Part shown: positions 1 through 5,734 of the stretch, piece after piece
How positions within the stretch are numbered: position 1 is the first letter of the stretch
How the letters are laid out: every line of letters starts with the position of its first letter
NCBI GenBank assembly: GCA_052388455.1
Contig: JBQTIA010000026.1
Coordinates: 1-6,653 of the forward strand
DNA: 6,653 nucleotides
Source of the DNA: CAZSNH01 sp052388455
Lineage (GTDB): Bacteria > Pseudomonadota > Alphaproteobacteria > Rhizobiales > Hyphomicrobiaceae
Direction of reading: 5' to 3'
Made by a program: the position numbers and the translations under genes
Notes under the pieces: generated by a model
The model's input: the letters and a program-made list of their open reading frames with translations, nothing else
What the model was told of the DNA's origin: nothing
Databases searched by the model: none

Positions 1-232
1 ACTCCTGGTGACATTCCGCGTCGCGCACGTCTCCGTCTCGTCGCTGTCCCCCTGACATCGCGGCCTTTACGCTACGATCACCAGCGCTGTCGCTGAAAAT
101 CGGCCCCTTCATGAATGAAGCGGGCTAGAGGGTTGCGCGAACCGCGTCCCCGCGCGAAGAGCAGGGAAGGTCCGCAGCGCCTCCGGATTCAGGGCGGCGC
201 GAGCGCTTCCGGTTGAGGACTTTTGATAAGGC
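1..232. other. Upstream stretch without a convincing complete gene
   Basis: No complete gene is supported here. The + frame starting at base 2 is open to a TGA at 53-55, and 16 of its 17 sense codons end in G or C. This could be the last residues of an upstream gene, but it is too short to identify. A minus frame from an ATG at 112-110 is also open to the left edge, but it has no ribosome binding site and poorer codon use. A small hairpin (CAGCG at 82-86, loop CTGT, CGCTG at 91-95) follows the possible stop. It has no T-run, so it is not a clear terminator. Confidence 0.35.
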
Positions 233-243
233 TTGAGAAAATT

Positions 244-273
244 TTGCGTGCGCCGTGTGCGCCGGCACATAAT
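244..273 (+). promoter_or_regulatory. Possible sigma70-type promoter for the operon
   Basis: TTGCGT at 244-249 and CATAAT at 268-273 are separated by 18 nt, a plausible -35/-10 pair in the most AT-rich part of the leader. Transcription would start about 30-40 nt before the ATG at 321. The spacer contains two adjacent 9-mers, GTGCGCCGT at 248-256 and GTGCGCCGG at 257-265. This is inferred from spacing and consensus only; bacteria of uncertain phylum may use different promoter sequences. Confidence 0.3.
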
Positions 274-320
274 AATCGAGCCGGCCGCGTGCCAATTTCC
301 CGACATTTTAGGTCCGATAG

Positions 321-1805
321 ATGAGCACAGTAAACACCGCCACCGCGCTGGAGGCGCACGTCGAAGCACCCGGACGCAAAGAACTTGTCGCCGAGGGACG
401 GAAGCTGATCGACCGTCTCGGCATCCAATACATTTACTACCAGTTCGTCTCGGTCACCGGCCGCATCGTCGGTAAGGGCGTGCCCGCCGATCACTGGGAA
501 TCGATCTGCGCGCGCGGTTTCCAATTGGTGTATGGCGCGACCGCGAACCTGTTCGTGGATCGGCACAAGAACTACATCGGTTACGGTCCTGAGGCCTCCG
601 AGCTCGTCGGTATTCCCGATCCCGAGACGCTGGTCCAGCTGCCGTGGGACAAGCGCGTCGCGCGGGTGTTCTGCACCTGCTTTCGCAATCGCGAAGAGCG
701 CGTCAATCCGGGCGGCCATCTGACGTCCGACTGCCGCGGCAACCTGCGGATCATCCACGACGAATTCCAGAAGGCGCACAAGGGGCTGCACCTCCGTCAC
801 GGGACCGAGCCGGAGATGATGTGGCTGAAGAGGGGTGCCAACGGCCAGCCCGACGGCGGCGCCACCAAGCCATTCTGCTACCACATCGATCAGTTCGAGC
901 AGCTGCGTCCGGTGGTGCTGCGTGTGCTCGAGTACTCGCGGGCGATGGGCCTCGACATCATCCAGGGCGACCACGAAGACTCGCCGGGCCAGCTCGAGCT
1001 CAACTTTACCTACGACGACGCCCTGCGAACCTGCGATCGGCTCACCACCTACCGGCAGATCTGCGCGCAGGTCGCCCGCGAGTTCGATCTGATCGCCTGC
1101 TTCATGACCAAGCCGTTCATGGGCGTCTCGGCGTCGGGCTGCCATCACAACCTGTCGTTGTGGAACGGCGGCGACGACAAGGTGAACCCGCTCGGCCACG
1201 ATCCGCTGCCCGGCCTGCCCGGCAGTTTCGTACACCGGAAGGGCGGCGAGAACACGTTCATGCCGCTGCCGGGCGATGCGAAGCCCGGGCCGATCGGCCT
1301 GCACTGCATCGGCGGCGTCATCGAGCACGTGGCGGCGCTCACCGCCATCGGATCGCCGACGGTCAATTCGTATCGCCGTCTCTGGGACACCGGGTTCTGG
1401 GCGCCCGTCTTCGCCGATTGGGGCTATCAGAACCGCACCTGCGCGCTGCGCATCTCGGCGCCGGGCCGCTTCGAGTATCGCTCGGTGGACGCGACCGTGA
1501 ACCCGTACTTGATGGCCAGCGCGATCCTGCGCGCGTTCGACGACGGGATCCGTCGCAAACTCGATCCGGGCGAGCCCGAAGAGCGCAACATCTACCAGGC
1601 GTTGGAAGCGGGCAAGCAGGTCAAGAAGCTCCCGATGTCGCTCGGTGACGCGCTCGCGGCGCTCGAACGCGACGAGGTCGTCAAAAGCGCGCTTCCCGAC
1701 GAGATGTACAAAGTGTTCATGCACTACAAGCGTGACGAATGGGAGCGCTTCATGGCGACGGTCACCGATTGGGACACCGAAAACTATCTGGACTATCTGC
1801 CGTAG
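321..1805 (+). CDS. Glutamine synthetase family ligase (type III / gamma-glutamylmethylamide synthetase-like)
   Basis: A 494-residue ATP-dependent glutamate-amine ligase, expected to be cytosolic and oligomeric. The beta-grasp N-domain covers about residues 25-125 and the catalytic domain about 135-480. Visible active-site elements are the E163-P-E165 metal ligands, E219 and E226 in a GQxE context, K264-P265 followed by the SASGCHHNLS block (270-279, H275 near the E. coli H269 position), NSYRRL at 349-354, NR at 371-372 and E385-Y-R387. W360 occupies the place of E. coli Glu327, which deprotonates ammonium, so an amine other than ammonia is plausible. Y425 falls near the adenylylation tyrosine, but the surrounding NLYDLP motif is not kept. 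The start is fixed: an in-frame TAG directly precedes the ATG, and AGG at 310-312 is a suitable ribosome binding site. At 494 residues it is longer than typical GmaS (roughly 440). The split glutamate synthase genes downstream favour a gamma-glutamylamide synthetase (gmaS/glnT type), but true glutamine synthesis is not excluded. Confidence 0.9.
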   Translation: MSTVNTATALEAHVEAPGRKELVAEGRKLIDRLGIQYIYYQFVSVTGRIVGKGVPADHWESICARGFQLVYGATANLFVDRHKNYIGYGPEASELVGIPDPETLVQLPWDKRVARVFCTCFRNREERVNPGGHLTSDCRGNLRIIHDEFQKAHKGLHLRHGTEPEMMWLKRGANGQPDGGATKPFCYHIDQFEQLRPVVLRVLEYSRAMGLDIIQGDHEDSPGQLELNFTYDDALRTCDRLTTYRQICAQVAREFDLIACFMTKPFMGVSASGCHHNLSLWNGGDDKVNPLGHDPLPGLPGSFVHRKGGENTFMPLPGDAKPGPIGLHCIGGVIEHVAALTAIGSPTVNSYRRLWDTGFWAPVFADWGYQNRTCALRISAPGRFEYRSVDATVNPYLMASAILRAFDDGIRRKLDPGEPEERNIYQALEAGKQVKKLPMSLGDALAALERDEVVKSALPDEMYKVFMHYKRDEWERFMATVTDWDTENYLDYLP

Positions 1806-1918
1806 GGGAATCGGGTAATTTGGTAATCTGGTAATCGGGTAATTGATTGGGCAATTGAACAATCTCAATTACCCGATTACCCAATTACCCGATTACCAGA
1901 TCACAGAGCGAGGGTCGT
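1806..1918. repeat. Inverted array of 8-nt units between ligase and amidotransferase genes
   Basis: Four tandem octamers of the form GGTAATNN occupy 1814-1845, and four of the form CRATTACC occupy 1866-1897. They face each other across a 20-nt centre. Aligned end to end, 28 of the 32 positions of the arms can pair. In a shifted register, 1826-1845 pairs perfectly with 1882-1901 over 20 bp. An inner stem GGGCAATTG (1849-1857) / CAATTACCC (1866-1874) pairs except for one position. The array is far more AT-rich than the flanking genes. As RNA it would form a strong hairpin between the cistrons. The short AGGG at 1911-1914 before the next ATG lies outside it. Confidence 0.9.
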
Positions 1919-2857
1919 ATGTGCGGGATCGCTGGACTGATTCATCGCGGAAAGAGCGGCGCGATCGGCGAGGAAATGACGGCGATGCTGGAAGCGCTGA
2001 AGCATCGCGGCCCCGACTCCACCGGCTTCGCGCTGTACGGCGCGCCGCAACAGGGCGAGCTGATCATGCGGCTCAAGCTCGCCGAGCAGGAAGAGACGCG
2101 CAAGGGCTTCGACATTCACAAGAAGCTGCCTGAGCGGCGCAAAGAAGTCGATCGGCGGCTCGAAGAGCTGGGCGCGAAGATCGTCGATTCGGTGCCGGCG
2201 ACCGAGTATGCCTACCGGTATCGCCTCAATTTCAACGGCGACAATCGCAAGCTGGCCGACTACGTCGAGGACGTCGAAGGCGTCGAGATCCTCTCGCTCG
2301 GCTCGGGCCTGGAGCTGATCAAGGACCTCGGCATCGCGCCGCAGGTGGCCGATCAGTATCAGTTGAACGGGTTCACAGGCACGCACGCGATCGGACACAC
2401 GCGCATGGCGACCGAGTCGGACGTCGACATCAAGTCGGCCCACCCGTTCTGGGCGTATCCGTTTGCCGACGTCTCGGTCGTGCACAACGGGCAGCTGACG
2501 AACTACTGGGCCGGCCGCCGCGCGCTCGAGCGCCGCGGTCACCGCTTCATGTCCAACTGCGACTCCGAGCTGATTGCAGTGTATCTGGCCGACCGGGTGA
2601 CGCGCGGGGCGACGCTCGAAGAGGCGATGCGCGAGTCGGTCGAGGAGCTCGACGGCGTCTTCACCTATGTCGTGGCGACGTCCGACAGCCTCGGCATGGC
2701 GAAGGACGTGATGGCCGCCAAACCGATGGTGCTCTACGAAAGCGACACCCTGGTGGCGCTGGCCTCGGAGGAGGTCGCCATCCGGAGCATCTTCCCGAAA
2801 GAAATCGACACCTTCGATCCCTACGAAGGCGAAGTCCGCGTTTGGAAAACTCATTAG
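1919..2857 (+). CDS. mgsA: Class II glutamine amidotransferase subunit of split glutamate / N-methylglutamate synthase
   Basis: A 312-residue Ntn-type glutaminase domain protein, equivalent to the N-terminal domain of GltB and to MgsA/GlxB. The start MCGIAG exposes Cys2 as the nucleophile once Met1 is removed. HRGPDSTG (29-36), GHTRMAT (159-165, glutamine-binding R162), VHNGQLTNY (188-196, oxyanion N190-G191) and SNCDSE (212-217, D215) complete the site. It would release ammonia, or in an Mgs-type enzyme the amine of a gamma-glutamylamide, for transfer to 2-oxoglutarate on the FMN subunit. Between HRGPDSTG and GHTRMAT there are about 120 residues, much more than in GlmS or PurF, including a charged helical stretch at about 55-90. 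The N-terminal Cys fixes the start. AGGG at 1911-1914 is close to the ATG (4 nt) and probably weak. The stop lies 2 nt before the next gene, implying coupled translation. Confidence 0.9.
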   Translation: MCGIAGLIHRGKSGAIGEEMTAMLEALKHRGPDSTGFALYGAPQQGELIMRLKLAEQEETRKGFDIHKKLPERRKEVDRRLEELGAKIVDSVPATEYAYRYRLNFNGDNRKLADYVEDVEGVEILSLGSGLELIKDLGIAPQVADQYQLNGFTGTHAIGHTRMATESDVDIKSAHPFWAYPFADVSVVHNGQLTNYWAGRRALERRGHRFMSNCDSELIAVYLADRVTRGATLEEAMRESVEELDGVFTYVVATSDSLGMAKDVMAAKPMVLYESDTLVALASEEVAIRSIFPKEIDTFDPYEGEVRVWKTH

Positions 2858-2859
2858 CC

Positions 2860-3711
2860 ATGGCTTCAACCACACACACCTTGCCGAAATCGTCCCACAT
2901 CATGGGACTCCACACCGAACAGCTCGGTGGCCGCACGCAGCAGCGGTTCTTCTCGGCCGAAGAAGCCGAGAACTTCGTCTACCCGTGGTCGATGCCTGTC
3001 GACTTCGCCAAGCAGGCGGAGTTCGACGCGGCCGCCATGGGGACGAAGGAGATCAACCTGAAGATCCGCGAGCTGATGAAGGAAGGCTACGGCAGCATCG
3101 TGATGAAGAATCCGGGGGCGAAGCCCGGGCTCGCCGTCGGCATTTTGAACCGGGTCAACCTCACGATCGAGGGAAGTCTCGGATACTTCGGCTGCGGGCT
3201 GATCGATGGGCCCAACATCCGCATCACCGGCCGCGTCGGCTGGTCGTGCGGCGAGAACATGATGGCGGGCACCATCGTCATCGACAAGAACGCCGGCTCG
3301 ACATTCGGCGCCGCCATTCGCGGCGGCGACCTGGTGTGCCGCGGCGATGTCGGCGCCCGCACCGGCATCGACCAGAAGGGCGGCACGATCATCGTGGGCG
3401 GGCGCACCGGCGCGTTCTCGGGGTTCATGATGCAGCGCGGCCGCATGGTCATTCTCGGCGATGCCGGGAAGAACCTCGGCGACTCGATGTACGACGGCAC
3501 GATTTACGTCGGCGGAAAAATCGCGAGCCTCGGGGTGGACGCGGTGCCGGCCGAGATGGCCGAGCACGAAATCGCGTGGCTCCAGCGCAAGCTGGATCTC
3601 TACGGCCTCGAGGCGCCGAACGGCGTCCCGAACATGCAGAAAATCGCCGCGGGCAAGCAGTTGTGGAACTACGACAACCTCGAACCTGCTGAAAAGAAAC
3701 TGGTGCTCTAG
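2860..3711 (+). CDS. mgsB: GXGXG beta-helix subunit of split glutamate / N-methylglutamate synthase
   Basis: A 283-residue protein corresponding to the C-terminal GXGXG domain of the glutamate synthase large subunit (MgsB/GlxC type). It is structural, holding the glutaminase and FMN domains together, and has no catalytic site of its own. Glycine-rich right-handed beta-helix repeats run from about residue 105 to 220: GYFGCG (108-113), GENMMAG (131-137), GDVGARTG (162-169), IIVGGRTG (177-184), ILGDAGKNLGD (198-208) and IYVGGKI (215-221). A helical tail of about 60 residues follows, ending in a charged segment. The ATG at 2860 is 2 nt after the amidotransferase stop. An in-frame TTG at 2842 would overlap the upstream gene, and GGAAAA at 2844-2849 is the likely weak ribosome binding site for 2860. 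A later ATG at 2902 is possible, since the first ~20 residues look unstructured. It is longer than the roughly 230 residues I expect for MgsB. Confidence 0.88.
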   Translation: MASTTHTLPKSSHIMGLHTEQLGGRTQQRFFSAEEAENFVYPWSMPVDFAKQAEFDAAAMGTKEINLKIRELMKEGYGSIVMKNPGAKPGLAVGILNRVNLTIEGSLGYFGCGLIDGPNIRITGRVGWSCGENMMAGTIVIDKNAGSTFGAAIRGGDLVCRGDVGARTGIDQKGGTIIVGGRTGAFSGFMMQRGRMVILGDAGKNLGDSMYDGTIYVGGKIASLGVDAVPAEMAEHEIAWLQRKLDLYGLEAPNGVPNMQKIAAGKQLWNYDNLEPAEKKLVL

Positions 3712-3844
3712 CCGTGCCTGCTCGGAACGAAACGTGTCGCAGGCCCGGCTTGGGCGCGGCCGCCGAGGCGGCCGCGCAAGGACCTGACGAAGCTTCGCCG
3801 CAGAAGCTTCGTTCTCATTCACGCATCTGAGGCGAAGATTCGTT
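3712..3844. repeat. Two consecutive perfect hairpins between mgsB-like and mgsC-like genes
   Basis: The first inverted repeat pairs 3754-3764 with 3767-3777, 11 bp, almost all G-C, with only GA between the arms. CTT (3749-3751) and AAG (3778-3780) extend it across a two-G bulge. The second pairs ACGAAGCTTC (3787-3796) with GAAGCTTCGT (3803-3812) around GCCGCA and is followed by TCTCATTC, a poor T-run. GAAGCTTCG thus occurs at 3789 and 3803, and GAAGATTCGTT recurs at 3834-3844 immediately before the ATG. Possible roles are attenuation, mRNA processing or stability control, or remnants of a REP-like element. No small gene is convincing in this gap. GAGG at 3829-3832 is the candidate ribosome binding site, 12 nt from the ATG. 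Confidence 0.85.
3787..3820 (+). terminator. Weak or partial terminator-like hairpin
   Basis: A 10-bp perfect stem (3787-3796 with 3803-3812) has a 6-nt loop and is followed by TTCTCATTC (3812-3820), which has several Ts but no continuous run. The downstream genes belong to the same enzyme, so full termination would make little sense. Partial termination or 3'-end stabilisation of the upstream mRNA is more likely. Called from shape only. Confidence 0.25.
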
Positions 3845-5221
3845 ATGGAACCCAAGAAAGCCCCGGCGTGGGTCGCCGAACCCACCAAACCGAAGCGCAA
3901 CACGCATGTCCTCGGGCACAGCAAGCTGTTCACGCCCGAGGTCATGGACGACATCCACATCAAGGCGGAGCTCGGGCGCTACCGCATGCGCGGGTTCTCG
4001 CTCTTCAAGAAGATCCCGTCGTGGGACGACCTCACGTTCCTGCCGGGCACGCTGACGCGCTTCGTCATCGAGGGCTACCGCGAGAAGTGCCTCACCAAGA
4101 CCGTGATCGGTCCCAAGGCGAAGCGTCCGCTCGAGCTCGATATTCCGATCTACATCACCGGCATGAGCTTCGGCGCGCTGTCGTACGAGGCGAAGATCGC
4201 GCTCGCGCGCGGTGCGACGATGGCGGGCACGGCCACGTGTTCAGGCGAGGGCGGGATGATTCCCGACGAGCGCCGCTACTCCTCGAAATGGTTTTACCAG
4301 TGCATCCAGTCGCGCTACGGGTTCAACCCGCATCACCTCCAGCTCGCGGACTGCTGCGAGTTCTTCATCGGTCAGGGGTGCAAGGTCGGACTCGGTGGGC
4401 ACTTGATGGGGCAGAAGGTCACCGACCAGGTGGCCGAGATGCGCTCGCTCCCTGCCGGCATCGATCAGCGTTCGCCGGCGCGGCATCCCGACTGGCTCGG
4501 CCCTGATGACCTGGCGCTCAAGATCCAGGAAATCCGCGAGGCGACCAACTGGGAAATTCCGATCCAGTTGAAGCTCGGCGCCGCGCGCGTCTACGACGAC
4601 GTGCGCATGGCGGCCAAGACGGGACCCGACAGCATCTACATCGACGGCATGGAGGGGGGCACGGGCGCGGGGCCGCACATCGCGACCGAAGAGACCGGTG
4701 TACCGGGCATTGCCGCCATCCGTCAGGCGCGCAAGGCACTGGACGATGTCGGCAAGACGGGCGAAATTTCCCTCGTCTATGCCGGCGGCATCCGCAACGG
4801 CGCCGACGTGGCGAAGGCGCTGGCGCTCGGCGCCGACGCCGTCGCAATCGGCCACGCGGCGCTGATGGCCCTCAATTGCAACAAGGACATCCCCGAGGCC
4901 GACTTCCCGAACGAGATTGGCGTCGAAGCCGGCTACTGCTATCACTGCCACACGGGCCGATGCCCGGTCGGCATCACCACGCAGGATCCGCAGCTGCGCA
5001 AGCGCCTGGATCCGGATGAAGCGGCCGAGCGTGTCTACAACTTCCTACACTGCCTCGCCATCGAGTGCCAGATGATGGCCCGCGCGTGCGGCAAGACCAA
5101 CGTCCACTCGCTCGAGCCGGAAGATCTGGCTGCGCTGACGATGGAGGCCTCGGCCCTCGCCATGGTGCCGCTGGCCGGATCGCAGTTCACGGTGGGCCGG
5201 CCCGACATGACGCGGTACTGA
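3845..5221 (+). CDS. mgsC: FMN-binding glutamate synthase domain subunit (MgsC/GlxD type)
   Basis: A 458-residue catalytic subunit with a (beta/alpha)8 FMN barrel. It is expected to form N-substituted glutamate or glutamate from 2-oxoglutarate and the amine supplied by the amidotransferase. The FMN/substrate motifs follow GltB order: TGMSFGALSYEAKIALA (105-121), SGEGGM (133-138), GQGCKVGLGGHLMGQKVT (176-193), a diverged SPARHPDWLGPDDL (210-223) in place of the usual SPPPHHDIYSIEDL, QLKLGA (241-246), DGMEGGTGAGP (267-277) and YAGGIRNGADVAKALALGADAVAIG (starts 312). The iron-sulfur motif is C365-x2-C368-x4-C373-PVGITTQ, whereas classical GltS has C-x5-C-x4-C. C345 lies 20 residues upstream. The N-terminus (1-30) is Lys/Pro-rich without a signal peptide. 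The 133-nt gap before it contains hairpins and an acceptable GAGG. The electron donor is not visible; no GltD-like subunit is present in the window. Confidence 0.92.
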   Translation: MEPKKAPAWVAEPTKPKRNTHVLGHSKLFTPEVMDDIHIKAELGRYRMRGFSLFKKIPSWDDLTFLPGTLTRFVIEGYREKCLTKTVIGPKAKRPLELDIPIYITGMSFGALSYEAKIALARGATMAGTATCSGEGGMIPDERRYSSKWFYQCIQSRYGFNPHHLQLADCCEFFIGQGCKVGLGGHLMGQKVTDQVAEMRSLPAGIDQRSPARHPDWLGPDDLALKIQEIREATNWEIPIQLKLGAARVYDDVRMAAKTGPDSIYIDGMEGGTGAGPHIATEETGVPGIAAIRQARKALDDVGKTGEISLVYAGGIRNGADVAKALALGADAVAIGHAALMALNCNKDIPEADFPNEIGVEAGYCYHCHTGRCPVGITTQDPQLRKRLDPDEAAERVYNFLHCLAIECQMMARACGKTNVHSLEPEDLAALTMEASALAMVPLAGSQFTVGRPDMTRY

Positions 5222-5345
5222 ACGGGAAGAATTGGGTAATTGAGTAATCGGGCAACTAATTGCGTAACTGAACTGGCAATTGAGAAATCAATTACCCGAT
5301 TACCAGATTACCCAATTACCCGATTCAGCGAATGGTGAATCAGTT
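5222..5345. repeat. Second inverted array of the same 8-nt repeat family
   Basis: The right half holds octamers CAATTACC (5289-5296), CGATTACC (5297-5304), AGATTACC (5305-5312), CAATTACC (5313-5320) and a partial CGATT (5321-5325). The left half, 5229-5249, can pair with 5306-5326 at 19 of 21 positions. An inner stem GGCAATTGA (5275-5283) / TCAATTACC (5288-5296) closes on the tetraloop GAAA (5284-5287). The 20-mer at 5289-5308 is identical to 1882-1901 in the first array. The middle of the left arm (5250-5274) is degenerate, so this copy looks older or more mutated. GGTGA at 5334-5338 is the probable ribosome binding site for the next gene. Confidence 0.9.
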
Positions 5346-5723
5346 ATGGCGAACAAGACGGGCGACGTGGCGGATATCGGCAAGGCCGAGCGTGAAAAGG
5401 AAATCGGCCAGCACATCGGGTATCGGTACGACGTCAACCTGGTGCCGGATTACAGCCGCGTGACGCCGTTTCTCACCAAGTACATGGAGACGATGGGCTG
5501 GAAGGACTTGAACTGGCTCGAGGACGTGCACCTCGGCTACGAAGAAGGCCGTGCCGCGGTCTTCGATCGGAACATCAACGGCTGGGTGACGGTCCCAGAG
5601 AATCTGGAACTGCCCGACAACCAGCAGGACCGCGACATGATCGCCCGCGAGCTGCTCATCAAGTTCCAGATGTCGCAGCGGCATCCGATGGTGGACCTGC
5701 GTACCGCCTATCGAAAATTCTGA
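5346..5723 (+). CDS. Unrecognised 125-residue protein, conserved-looking, in amine operon
   Basis: I do not recognise this protein. The ATG at 5346 is chosen over an in-frame TTG at 5280, because the 22 extra codons would merely translate the intergenic repeat. From 5346 the product is 125 residues, soluble, with no signal peptide, no membrane segment and no cysteine, so it is unlikely to bind an iron-sulfur cluster or zinc through Cys. The first ~28 residues are charged. Then comes a globular part rich in aromatic residues: YRYDVNLVPDY (about 27-37), MGWKDLNWLEDVHLGYEEGR (about 50-69), a short beta-like stretch ending NGWVTVPENLELP, and a C-terminal helix with RELLIKFQMSQRHP. It lies 11 nt before the FAD oxidoreductase gene and is probably co-translated with it, so a small partner subunit is a reasonable guess. 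It does not resemble SoxD or MgdB, which carry conserved cysteines. Confidence 0.8.
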   Translation: MANKTGDVADIGKAEREKEIGQHIGYRYDVNLVPDYSRVTPFLTKYMETMGWKDLNWLEDVHLGYEEGRAAVFDRNINGWVTVPENLELPDNQQDRDMIARELLIKFQMSQRHPMVDLRTAYRKF

Positions 5724-5727
5724 GGAG
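5723..5727 (+). promoter_or_regulatory. Strong Shine-Dalgarno AGGAG for the FAD oxidoreductase
   Basis: AGGAG lies 7 nt before the ATG at 5735 and overlaps the TGA stop (5721-5723) of the 125-residue gene. It is the best ribosome binding site in the window and fixes the oxidoreductase start. The overlap links translation of the two proteins. Confidence 0.75.
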
Positions 5728-5734
5728 AGAACCG

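Noticed and set aside
1..112. Divergent minus-strand gene starting at the ATG at 112-110
   Set aside because: There is no ribosome binding site, the codon use is poor, and the residues are not recognisable; too little sequence to support a gene.
189..1868. A 559-residue open frame on the minus strand, longer than the ligase gene it overlaps
   Set aside because: It mirrors the codon pattern of the + gene, shows no protein motif, and its start lies inside the intergenic repeat. The + frame has a complete glutamine synthetase active site.
1866..1897. CRISPR array suggested by evenly spaced short repeats
   Set aside because: The units are 8 nt, directly adjacent and have no unique spacers; there are no cas genes.
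1843..2133. Short + frame reading through the first repeat array into the amidotransferase gene
   Set aside because: It is in the wrong frame for MCGIAG and begins in repeat sequence, so it is an artefact of the stop-free octamers.
1901..2875. Minus-strand open frame of 324 residues opposite the amidotransferase gene
   Set aside because: High GC at third positions removes stops on the opposite strand; no motif or ribosome binding site supports it.
2866..3963. Minus-strand open frame of 365 residues spanning the GXGXG gene and the hairpin gap
   Set aside because: It is antisense to a clear GXGXG protein and crosses into the FMN gene; it is a compositional shadow.
5280..5345. N-terminal extension of the 125-residue protein from a TTG start
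   Set aside because: The extra residues are a translation of the octamer repeat. The ATG at 5346 has its own GGTGA upstream and begins a normal-looking sequence.
5346..5723. SoxD/MgdB-like small subunit of a sarcosine-oxidase-type complex
   Set aside because: Those subunits carry conserved cysteines for zinc; this protein has none and its length and motifs do not match.
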